A stretch of 12,879 bases of DNA from an uncultured Bacteroides sp. (GTDB taxonomy: Bacteria > Bacteroidota > Bacteroidia > Bacteroidales > Bacteroidaceae), in the NCBI GenBank assembly GCA_900556625.1, contig USPQ01000080.1, positions 1 to 12,879 of the forward strand, written 5' to 3'. The translations under genes were made by a program, and so were the position numbers. Under the pieces are notes generated by a model. The model was given only the letters and a program-made list of their open reading frames with translations. It did not search any database and was not told the origin of the DNA. Shown here piece by piece: positions 1-6,106 of this stretch (within the stretch, counting starts at the first letter, position 1; every line of letters starts with the position of its first letter).

Positions 1-520
1 CGTCGAGCGCTTTCATGCCATGTGGAAGTTTGGAGTTAAAATAAATGCTGTCGCCTTGGTTGAGGATGATTTCCTTGCCTTCGATGTTGATAAGCATACG
101 TCCTTCGAGTACGAGGTTGAACTCCTGACCGTTATGCTTGTTGTAATGGATCGACTCGTCATCTCCTTTCGGTTCAACGGTGACGATGAACGGGTCGGCG
201 GTACGGTTCATGAATCCGGCTGCCAGAGACTGGTATTTGTAGGCTTTCGTACGTTCGATACTGGTCCCCTTGCCGGCGCGGGTTACAAAGTAGCTGCTCA
301 TTTTGGGTTCTTCGCCGAACATCAGGGCATCGAGGGCGACATTGTAGGTACGGGCTATTTTCTGCAACATACTGACAGAAATATCGTATTCTCCAGTTTC
401 TGCGAGTCGGTACTCTTCAGCAGAAATGTCACTGTCGCGGGCGATATCCTCAGAAGTCAGTTCGAGTACGTCGCGTAGTCCGCGGAGGCGTTCTGCTATT
501 TGTTTAATTTGGTCATTCAT
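1..520 (-). CDS. XRE-family regulator with C-terminal cupin domain (3' end outside window)
   Basis: Reading leftwards from the ATG at 518-520, 173 codons are open to the window edge; no stop is reached. Residues about 5-60 form a lambda-repressor-type helix-turn-helix (start MNDQIKQIAERLRGLRD, then SEDIARDSDIS and the helix region SVSMLQKIARTYNVALDAL). Residues about 105-173 form a small cupin barrel (HYNKHNGQEFNLVLEGR, then GDSIYFNSKLPHGMKALD). HTH-plus-cupin proteins of this kind are usually about 180-190 residues, so only some ten residues are probably missing. The family generally comprises DNA-binding regulators whose cupin senses a small ligand; the ligand here cannot be told from sequence. 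The gene begins 39 bp after the proC stop on the same strand with no promoter or terminator visible between them, so it is probably co-transcribed with proC. Domain assignment is firm; specific function is unknown. Confidence 0.88.
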   Translation of the reverse strand, partial: MNDQIKQIAERLRGLRDVLELTSEDIARDSDISAEEYRLAETGEYDISVSMLQKIARTYNVALDALMFGEEPKMSSYFVTRAGKGTSIERTKAYKYQSLAAGFMNRTADPFIVTVEPKGDDESIHYNKHNGQEFNLVLEGRMLINIEGKEIILNQGDSIYFNSKLPHGMKALD

Positions 521-559
521 ACAAGTGGTTGGTATTTTATGATTAATAATTTTGTGGCG

Positions 560-1333
560 TTATTTGGAGGCTTTCATCGCTTTGATAATGGCGGAAGTAA
601 AGCCGTTGTGTTCCAGTTCGTTGATCCCTTTGATTGTGATTCCGCCCGGTGTAGTCACTTTGTCGATTTCTACGCTGGGGTGAGTGTCGTTGTTTTGAAT
701 CAATGCAGCAGCTCCTTTCAGGGATTGCGCTATCATTTGCATGGCGTCTTTGGGGCGGAGTCCCATTTCGATGCCGGCTTGCATAGCTGCCTGGATATAT
801 TTCAATACGTAGGCAATGCCGCAGGAAGCCAATGCGGTGGCTGCTGTTATTTTATCTTCGGGAATCAGCATGACTGTTCCCATTTCGCTGAATAGGCGGA
901 GGATAAATTGGTCCTGTTCGTCATTCGTATTACGTGCGGCGACCAGTGTCATGCTTTCCAGTTCGCTGATGGCCGTGTTCGGAATCAGACGGAACATTGC
1001 CATTTCCGGTGCGATGACGTAATGAGCCAGTTCTTCAAAGTTGATACCGGCGGCTACCGAGATAAGTATCTGTTTGCTTTTTAGTTTCAACTCGCGCATG
1101 ACCGGTTGCATCAGCCACGGTTTGACGGCTAGAATGACAATGTCTGCTCCTGTGGCGGCTTCTGCGTTATTGTTTGTGGTAGAGATACTCGGAAATTCCT
1201 TTTTCAGTCTCTCTAGTTTCCCGGCACTGGGATTGGATACGATGATGTCCGAATCTGCTATCAGGCTTCCTTTTGCTAGGCCACGGGCGATTGAACCGCC
1301 CATATTTCCTGCACCGATAATGGCTATTTTCAT
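560..1333 (-). CDS. proC: Pyrroline-5-carboxylate reductase
   Basis: This 257-residue cytosolic enzyme catalyses the last step of proline synthesis, reducing 1-pyrroline-5-carboxylate to L-proline with NAD(P)H. The N-terminal Rossmann fold shows the dinucleotide loop GAGNMGGS at residues 7-14, then AVKPW at 69-73. The C-terminal dimerisation and substrate domain carries ASCGIAYVLKYIQA (about 169-182) and the ProC signature TTPGGITIKGINELE (227-241). The length is slightly short of, but normal for, the family (about 260-280). The start at 1331-1333 is the first ATG after a well-placed promoter (boxes at 1391-1394 and 1364-1371), giving a leader of about 25 nt. It lies downstream of the arginine genes but is separated from argD by a terminator, so it is probably transcribed on its own together with the XRE-cupin gene that follows. 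Confidence 0.96.
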   Translation of the reverse strand: MKIAIIGAGNMGGSIARGLAKGSLIADSDIIVSNPSAGKLERLKKEFPSISTTNNNAEAATGADIVILAVKPWLMQPVMRELKLKSKQILISVAAGINFEELAHYVIAPEMAMFRLIPNTAISELESMTLVAARNTNDEQDQFILRLFSEMGTVMLIPEDKITAATALASCGIAYVLKYIQAAMQAGIEMGLRPKDAMQMIAQSLKGAAALIQNNDTHPSVEIDKVTTPGGITIKGINELEHNGFTSAIIKAMKASK

Positions 1334-1363
1334 ATACGCTTGTTTTTAATGAGTTGTCACAGG

Positions 1364-1394
1364 CAAAGGTAACGGTTAATTACGAAAAAACAAA
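1364..1394 (-). promoter_or_regulatory. Bacteroides-type promoter for proC
   Basis: On the minus strand, TTTG (1391-1394) is followed after exactly 19 bp by TACCTTTG (1364-1371). This fits the known Bacteroides primary-sigma consensus TTTG-N19-21-TAnnTTTG perfectly. Transcription should begin near 1357, about 24 nt before the proC ATG. The -33 box lies in the T-rich tail of the argD terminator, so terminator and promoter share bases. Confidence 0.75.
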
Positions 1395-1438
1395 AAGCAG
1401 CCTGAATAAGAAATCGTTTTCTTGTAAAGGCTGCTTTT
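1393..1438 (-). terminator. Intrinsic terminator of the arg operon after argD
   Basis: AAAAGCAGCCT (1393-1403) is the exact reverse complement of AGGCTGCTTTT (1428-1438), giving an 11-bp stem. An inner AAGAAA/TTTCTT pairing within the 24-nt loop can extend the structure. Read on the minus strand, the hairpin runs into TTTTTGTTTTTT, a classic U-tract. It begins about 30 bp after the argD stop, so it should close the argR-to-argD transcript before proC. Confidence 0.85.
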
Positions 1439-1470
1439 ATTGTTGGCTGTTTATTAATCAGAATGAGCAA

Positions 1471-2592
1471 TTAGAGTACTTTCTTGAACCGGGCAAGGAA
1501 TTCGTCGGCTTCCTCCATGCTGAGACAGAGAGGGGGTAACAGGCGGAGTACATTCGTACCGCTTGCTCCGGTAAACACATGTTCGTCATAGATGAGGCGG
1601 CTGCGCAATTCTTTGATCGGTTCATCGAATTCGAGTCCTATCATGAGTCCGCGTCCGCGTACTTCCTTGATTTGCGGGAATTTCTTCAGTTCTTCCAGCA
1701 AGTAGTTACCTACCTTGGCTGCATTCTCTACCAGATTTTCCTGTTCAATCACGTCCATAACGGCAAGGGCTGCCGAACATGCCAGGTGGTTTCCTCCGAA
1801 AGTCGTTCCTAATTGTCCGTATACCGGTTTAAACATCGGGCTAATCAATACGCCTGCCATTGGGAAGCCGTTACCGATTCCTTTGGCTACGGTGATGATG
1901 TCTGGCTTGATATCAGCATACTGGTGGGCGAAGAATTTACCGCTACGTCCGTATCCGCTCTGAATTTCGTCCAGAATCAGGATAGTGCCGGTTTCTGTGC
2001 AAGCTTTGCGGAGTTCCTGCATAAATTCGGTAGTCGGTATCTTGATCCCTCCTACACCTTGTATTCCTTCAATGATAACGGCACATATATCTCCCCGAGA
2101 CAGTTCCTGCTTTATGGCTTCGACGTCGTTCAGAGGAAGATAAACAACATGACCGTTGTTGTTGATAGGTGCAATGATAGACGGATTGTTGGTTGCTTCT
2201 ACTGCCAGTGAAGTACGTCCGTGGAAGGCTTTGCTGAAAGATACCACTTTGGTACGTCCGTTGTGGAAAGAAGCCAGTTTCAGAGCGTTCTCATTCGCCT
2301 CGGCTCCGCTGTTTATCAGGAACAGGCTGTAATCCTCGTAACCGGAAATCTTTCCCAGTCGTTCGGCCACCTGTTGCTGGAGTTTGTTGATTACTGAGTT
2401 TGAATAGAAACCGAGGTTAGCTACCTGATTGCTAATCATCTCCACATAGTGAGGATGTGCGTGTCCGATAGAGATTACGGCATGACCTCCGTAAAGGTCT
2501 AAGTATTCGGTTCCGTTTTCATCCCAGACTTTACAGCCTTTCCCTTTGACTATGTTGATGTTGTATAATGGGTATACGTCGAATAATTTCAT
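1471..2592 (-). CDS. argD: N-succinyl/acetylornithine aminotransferase
   Basis: This 373-residue class-III PLP aminotransferase interconverts N-acyl-glutamate semialdehyde and N-acylornithine using glutamate as amino donor, in arginine synthesis. Visible motifs are SGAEANENALK (95-105, phosphate binding), FHGRT (123-127), ILDEIQSGYGR (206-216, Asp208 facing the PLP ring nitrogen), ITVAKGIGNGFPM (233-245, Lys237 forming the Schiff base) and GTTFGGN (262-268). It is some 30 residues shorter than E. coli ArgD but has all catalytic elements. In Bacteroides the arginine intermediates are known to be succinylated, so the physiological substrate is probably N-succinylornithine; this is inferred from the genus, not read from the sequence. 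The gene starts 13 bp after the argC stop and ends just before a strong terminator, making it the last gene of the arg operon. Confidence 0.94.
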   Translation of the reverse strand: MKLFDVYPLYNINIVKGKGCKVWDENGTEYLDLYGGHAVISIGHAHPHYVEMISNQVANLGFYSNSVINKLQQQVAERLGKISGYEDYSLFLINSGAEANENALKLASFHNGRTKVVSFSKAFHGRTSLAVEATNNPSIIAPINNNGHVVYLPLNDVEAIKQELSRGDICAVIIEGIQGVGGIKIPTTEFMQELRKACTETGTILILDEIQSGYGRSGKFFAHQYADIKPDIITVAKGIGNGFPMAGVLISPMFKPVYGQLGTTFGGNHLACSAALAVMDVIEQENLVENAAKVGNYLLEELKKFPQIKEVRGRGLMIGLEFDEPIKELRSRLIYDEHVFTGASGTNVLRLLPPLCLSMEEADEFLARFKKVL

Positions 2593-2605
2593 AATTCTTT
2601 TGTTT

Positions 2606-3574
2606 TTAAAAAGCTGAAGGCTTCAAACGTAGTCCTACGGTTTCTTCCAGGTTAAACATCAGGTTCATGTTATGAACCGCTTGTCCACTGGCACCTTTCA
2701 GCAAGTTGTCGATACAGGAGATTATCAATAGCTTGTCGCCATGTTTCTCAAGATGTATCAGGCATTTGTTGGTGTTGACTACCTGTTTGAGGTCTATATT
2801 CTTATCTACAATATGTACAAATGAGTCTTTGGCGTAATATTCTTCGTACATACGGACGATTTCTTCGAGGGCTACTTTGGTCTTTACCACAAGGGTAGCG
2901 AAAATGCCGCGAGGGAAATCGCCACGATACGGGATAAAGTCAATGTCGGAGTCAAAGCTGTTCTGTAATTGTTGCAGTGACTGCTTGATTTCCGGAACGT
3001 GTTGATGCTCGAATGCCTTGTACACACTGATGTTATTGTTTCTCCAACTGAAATGACTGGTAGCGCCCGGTTTCACGCCGGCACCCGTACTTCCGGTAAT
3101 GGCGTTTACCGAAATATCGTCTGTCAACATCAGGTTTTTGGCTAGCGGGAGCAGGCCGAGTTGGATACAGGTGGCGAAACAACCGGGATTGGCCACGTGC
3201 TTTGCCGTACAGGTAGCTCGTCGGTTCAGTTCCGGCAGACCGTAGATAAAGTCATGGTCGTCACTCTTGATACGGTAGTCCATGGAAAGGTCAATGATTT
3301 TCAGGTCTTCCGGTATGTTATGGCTTTCCATGAATTTCTTCGTGTCACCGTGAGCTGTGCAGAAGAAAAGAACATCAATTTCGTCCAGAGGTAACTGGTC
3401 GGTGAATCTTAGATCTGTTTCTCCATACAAGCCTTCGTGTACGTCAGTAATTCTGTTTCCGGCATTACTGCTGCTGTTGATAAATACGATTTCAGTTTCC
3501 GGATGGTTGAGCAGCAGACGGATTAACTCGCCTGCAGTATATCCTGCGCCACCAATGATTCCTGCTTTAATCAT
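2606..3574 (-). CDS. argC: N-acetyl/succinyl-gamma-glutamyl-phosphate reductase
   Basis: This 322-residue NADPH-dependent dehydrogenase reduces N-acyl-glutamyl 5-phosphate to the semialdehyde, the third arginine step. The N terminus has the dinucleotide loop GIIGGAGYTAGEL (5-17). The active-site cysteine is Cys132 in NPGCFATC (129-136). YGLPELNR (111-118) and the C-terminal block FPRGIFATLVVKTK are also typical. Length fits the short ArgC type (about 310-345). Its ATG overlaps the argG stop in the sequence ATGA (minus strand of 3571-3574), which implies translational coupling. argD follows after 13 bp. In Bacteroides the acyl group is probably succinyl. Family assignment is secure; the exact acyl group is inferred. 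Confidence 0.95.
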   Translation of the reverse strand: MIKAGIIGGAGYTAGELIRLLLNHPETEIVFINSSSNAGNRITDVHEGLYGETDLRFTDQLPLDEIDVLFFCTAHGDTKKFMESHNIPEDLKIIDLSMDYRIKSDDHDFIYGLPELNRRATCTAKHVANPGCFATCIQLGLLPLAKNLMLTDDISVNAITGSTGAGVKPGATSHFSWRNNNISVYKAFEHQHVPEIKQSLQQLQNSFDSDIDFIPYRGDFPRGIFATLVVKTKVALEEIVRMYEEYYAKDSFVHIVDKNIDLKQVVNTNKCLIHLEKHGDKLLIISCIDNLLKGASGQAVHNMNLMFNLEETVGLRLKPSAF

Positions 3575-4779
3575 ATCTCTTCGTCTTTATGGTTGTTATA
3601 GTAAACACGTAACGGAGTGGAAGTTACCTTGATAAAGCCTTTTGCATCCTCGGCAGTCCAACCTTTTTGCATTTCACCATATTCTCCGAATTTCGTTTTC
3701 ACGAGGTCGTCTTCCGATTCTACACCTACGGTAGAGAAAGAAAGCGGGCGAAGCTCGAGAATCGCTGTACCGTTTACGTTGCGTTGGCTTTCCTGCAACA
3801 TCGCTTCGATATCACGCATAACTGGTTCCAGATATTGGCTTTCGTGGAGGAACATACCGTACCAGTTGGCTACTTGGTCTTTCCAGTACTGCTGCCATTT
3901 GCTCAATGTGTATTTCTCAAGGAAACGGTGAGCACCGATAATCAGCATCGGGGCGGCGGCTTCGAAACCTACGCGGCCTTTGATACCGATAATTGTGTCG
4001 CCCACATGCATGTCACGGCCGATACCGTAAGCGGCGCCGATCTCTTCTACCTTCTGGATTGCTTTGATCGGGTCATCGAATTTCTCATCGTTGACAGCTT
4101 TCAGTTCTCCTTTTTCGAAAGTCAGGCGGAGTTGTTCGCTGCCTTCCTTTTCTACGTGTTTCAGGTAAGCTGTTTCGGGTAGCCCTTGTGCGGAGTCGAG
4201 GATTTCACCACCACAAATAGAGGTACCCCACAGACCTACGTTATATGAATATTTCAGTTTGGTGAAGTCCGCGCTGAAACCATGTTTGTTCAAGTAGTCA
4301 ATTTCTTCCTGACGACTCAATGCCATATCACGGGTCAGTGTGATGATTTCTACGTTCGGCGCCAGTACGAGGAAAGTCATGTCGAAACGAATCTGGTCAT
4401 TACCTGCTCCGGTAGAACCGTGGGCAATGGCATCCGCACCGATTTCGTTGGCATAACGTGCGATAGCCAATGCCTGGAAGATACGTTCGGAGCTGACCGA
4501 AATAGGATAAGTACCATTACGCAGCACATTTCCGAAAACCATGTATTTCAGACTCTTTTCGTAGTATTCCTGAGTAACGTCCAGCGTTACGTATTTTACC
4601 GCTCCCAGTTTATAGGCATTTTCTTCGTTTGTTTTCAGTTGTTCTTCGCTGAAACCACCCGTATTGGCACAAGCTGCATATACTTCATAACCTTTTTCTT
4701 TGGCGAGGTACATGACGGTGAACGATGTGTCCAGTCCGCCGCTGAATGCCACCACTACTTTTTTCTTCTTTTCTTCCAT
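3571..4779 (-). CDS. argG: Argininosuccinate synthase
   Basis: This 402-residue cytosolic enzyme joins citrulline and aspartate with ATP hydrolysis to AMP and PPi, giving argininosuccinate. The N-type ATP pyrophosphatase loop AFSGGLDTSF is at residues 11-20. The block HGSTGAGNDQIRFD (120-133) matches the citrulline/aspartate-binding motif of the family, and SICGGEILD lies in the middle. Length is normal (about 400). It begins 13 bp after the stop of the GNAT gene and overlaps argC by 4 bp, so the three genes should be one transcript. The partner argininosuccinate lyase (argH), argB and the transcarbamylase are not in this window and must lie elsewhere. Confidence 0.96.
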   Translation of the reverse strand: MEEKKKKVVVAFSGGLDTSFTVMYLAKEKGYEVYAACANTGGFSEEQLKTNEENAYKLGAVKYVTLDVTQEYYEKSLKYMVFGNVLRNGTYPISVSSERIFQALAIARYANEIGADAIAHGSTGAGNDQIRFDMTFLVLAPNVEIITLTRDMALSRQEEIDYLNKHGFSADFTKLKYSYNVGLWGTSICGGEILDSAQGLPETAYLKHVEKEGSEQLRLTFEKGELKAVNDEKFDDPIKAIQKVEEIGAAYGIGRDMHVGDTIIGIKGRVGFEAAAPMLIIGAHRFLEKYTLSKWQQYWKDQVANWYGMFLHESQYLEPVMRDIEAMLQESQRNVNGTAILELRPLSFSTVGVESEDDLVKTKFGEYGEMQKGWTAEDAKGFIKVTSTPLRVYYNNHKDEEI

Positions 4780-4792
4780 AGTGCTGTATCTT

Positions 4793-5371
4793 TTAAATGT
4801 TATTTCTTTCTTGTTCTTTTTTAATGTTCCGTGGATCTGTCGGGTCGTACAGCATAGCTGTGCAGATGCAGAACTTACGGTTTTTAGCTTTCAGGATGTC
4901 ATGGTTGATACATCCTTCGCATCCTTTCCAGAAAGATTCGTCGTCTGTCAGTTCGTTGAAGGTGACAGGGACGTATCCCAGTTCGGTGTTCATTTTCATA
5001 ACAGCTGCTCCGGAGGTCAAGCTGAAAATCTTAGCTTTCGGCCAACGGAGGCGTGCCAGTTGGAAGGAAGCCTGTTTGATGCGTTTTGCCAGCCCCAAAC
5101 CACGGAAATCGGGATGTACGATCAGACCGGAGGTAGCCACGTATTGCTTGTTTCCCCATGATTCGATATAGGTGAATCCGGCGAATGTGTCACCACAGAG
5201 AGCAATGATTGCTTTACCTTCTTTCATCTTTGTCGCTACGTATTCGTGTGTGCGTTCTGCGATTCCCGTTCCTCGCACGGCGGCAGCATTTCTGATAGTT
5301 TCCAAAATAGTGTCAACGTAAACCTCATGTGAGGCGTCGGCTACCATAACATCTATTTGTTGAGTGTCCAT
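4793..5371 (-). CDS. GNAT acyltransferase, probable first enzyme of arginine synthesis
   Basis: This 192-residue protein has a GCN5-related N-acyltransferase fold. The acyl-CoA pyrophosphate loop is HPDFRGLGLAKR (86-97), preceded by the beta-strand GLIV and followed by helix IKQASFQLARL. LTSGAAVMKMNTELGYVPV (118-136) is the second half of the fold. The C-terminal extension holds four cysteines, Cys151, Cys154, Cys168 and Cys170 (CEGC...CIC), a possible metal site. It lies between argR and argG in what looks like one operon, so it most likely acylates glutamate at the start of the pathway; in Bacteroides the product would be N-succinylglutamate. I recall fitness genetics in B. thetaiotaomicron pointing to this role but cannot verify it here. 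The alternative is an unrelated GNAT enzyme. The fold is firm; the substrate is inferred from context. Confidence 0.85.
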   Translation of the reverse strand: MDTQQIDVMVADASHEVYVDTILETIRNAAAVRGTGIAERTHEYVATKMKEGKAIIALCGDTFAGFTYIESWGNKQYVATSGLIVHPDFRGLGLAKRIKQASFQLARLRWPKAKIFSLTSGAAVMKMNTELGYVPVTFNELTDDESFWKGCEGCINHDILKAKNRKFCICTAMLYDPTDPRNIKKEQERNNI

Positions 5372-5397
5372 TTCTTTATATATATAAATATGTATAG

Positions 5398-5871
5398 TTA
5401 TTCAATGTTCGGAATGATGAGTGACAAAAGCTGGCGAATCTTGCTTGTCGCAACTCCTTCACGCAACACCAACATGATAGTATCATCGCCGGCAATGGTT
5501 CCCAGTATTTCGCTGAATTCATTGTTGTCGATATCGTAAGCCATACTGCTGGCGTAACCCGGGCGGGTGCGGATAACGGCGATGTTGCCTGAAAATTGCA
5601 AGGAAATGAATCCGTTACTTCGCAACATTTCGCCGGCACTCTGATCGGTGGAGCGTTTATACATAATGTTGTTCGGCAGCACGTATACGTACTTCCCGTT
5701 CATACTGGCAGCTTTGGCTACTTTCAGTTGTTTCAAGTCGCGGGAGAGGGTGGCCTGTGTCAGTTCGAAGCCTTCGCGGTTCAACTCTTGCAGCAGTTCT
5801 TCCTGCGAACCGACCTCCTTGCTTGAGATAATCATTTTGATGGCGTCTAACCGATTTGCTTTCTTCTTCAT
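5398..5871 (-). CDS. argR: Arginine repressor ArgR
   Basis: This 157-residue protein matches the ArgR/AhrC family in length and layout. Residues 1-70 form the winged helix, with the signature LTQATLSRDLKQLKVAK (37-53) as recognition helix. Residues about 80-157 form the hexamerisation and arginine-binding domain, with GTIAGDDTIMLV (124-135), where Asp129 and Asp130 are the expected arginine ligands. The family forms hexamers that bind paired ARG boxes when arginine is present. The gene is first in the arg block, 26 bp before the GNAT gene, and has phased TGCAT repeats and a -7 box just upstream, so it probably represses its own operon. The start at 5869-5871 matches the family N terminus and lies 24 bp downstream of the -7 box. 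Confidence 0.96.
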   Translation of the reverse strand: MKKKANRLDAIKMIISSKEVGSQEELLQELNREGFELTQATLSRDLKQLKVAKAASMNGKYVYVLPNNIMYKRSTDQSAGEMLRSNGFISLQFSGNIAVIRTRPGYASSMAYDIDNNEFSEILGTIAGDDTIMLVLREGVATSKIRQLLSLIIPNIE

Positions 5872-5895
5872 TGTATAATTATTCTAAGAATGGCG

Positions 5896-5903
5896 CAAAA
5901 GTA
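5896..5903 (-). promoter_or_regulatory. Candidate -7 box of the argR operon
   Basis: On the minus strand the bases read TACTTTTG, a full match to TAnnTTTG. It lies 24 bp upstream of the argR ATG, so transcription would start near 5889. No good TTTG sits 19-21 bp further upstream; that position is occupied by a TATGCAT repeat. The first TATGCAT repeat overlaps the box by two bases (5902-5903), which would suit repression. Confidence 0.55.
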
Positions 5904-5969
5904 TGCATTATTCTGGAGAAAATATGCATAAAACAATACTTTTTTTGCATAAAAGTGAAAAATATGCTA
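5902..5969. promoter_or_regulatory. Phased TGCAT repeats, candidate ArgR operator
   Basis: TATGCAT occurs at 5902-5908 and 5923-5929, TTTGCAT at 5944-5950 and TATGCTA at 5963-5969. The first three TGCAT cores are exactly 21 bp apart, the fourth 19 bp further. In E. coli, adjacent 18-bp ARG boxes separated by 3 bp have the same 21-bp centre spacing. The array spans the argR promoter, so autorepression by ArgR is the likely role. The core sequence differs from the E. coli ARG box (TGAAT/ATTCA), so the assignment rests on spacing and position. Confidence 0.5.
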
Positions 5970-5993
5970 AACAGTGGAAGTTTGGTTTATGTA

Positions 5994-6032
5994 TTTGTGT
6001 CAAAATGTATATCCTTTCAATCAAAATGTGTA
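5994..6032 (+). promoter_or_regulatory. 21-bp-spaced direct repeat, candidate RhaR operator
   Basis: TCAAAATGT occurs at 6000-6008 and again at 6021-6029, exactly 21 bp apart. With flanks, 14 of 18 positions agree (TTT at 5994-5996 and 6015-6017, and TA at 6010-6011 and 6031-6032, also match). AraC-family activators typically bind two direct half-sites 21 bp apart that abut the -35/-33 region, and the second copy ends just where a -33 box would lie for the -7 box at 6056-6063. This fits an operator for the rhamnose activator RhaR, which is known as a positive regulator of this operon in B. thetaiotaomicron. Confidence 0.55.
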
Positions 6033-6055
6033 AGGAGCATGAAGAAGGAATCGTC

Positions 6056-6063
6056 TATCTTTG
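6056..6063 (+). promoter_or_regulatory. -7 box of the rhamnose operon
   Basis: TATCTTTG matches the Bacteroides -7 consensus TAnnTTTG. No TTTG lies 19-21 bp upstream (the bases there are AGGA-like), which fits an activator-dependent promoter. Transcription would start near 6070, leaving a leader of about 37 nt before the kinase gene. Confidence 0.6.
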
Positions 6064-6106
6064 CCATGTAGGTAAATGAATACTTTAAATATATAGACAG
6101 AATACC

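Noticed and set aside
20..478. Plus-strand open frame of 152 codons at the left end
   Set aside because: The minus strand here encodes a clear XRE-cupin protein, so this frame is its shadow.
3667..4824. Long open frames on the plus strand opposite argG
   Set aside because: They are antisense to a clear argG with all motifs, show no recognisable domains, and are rich in Cys, Phe and Ser as expected of reverse-frame shadows.
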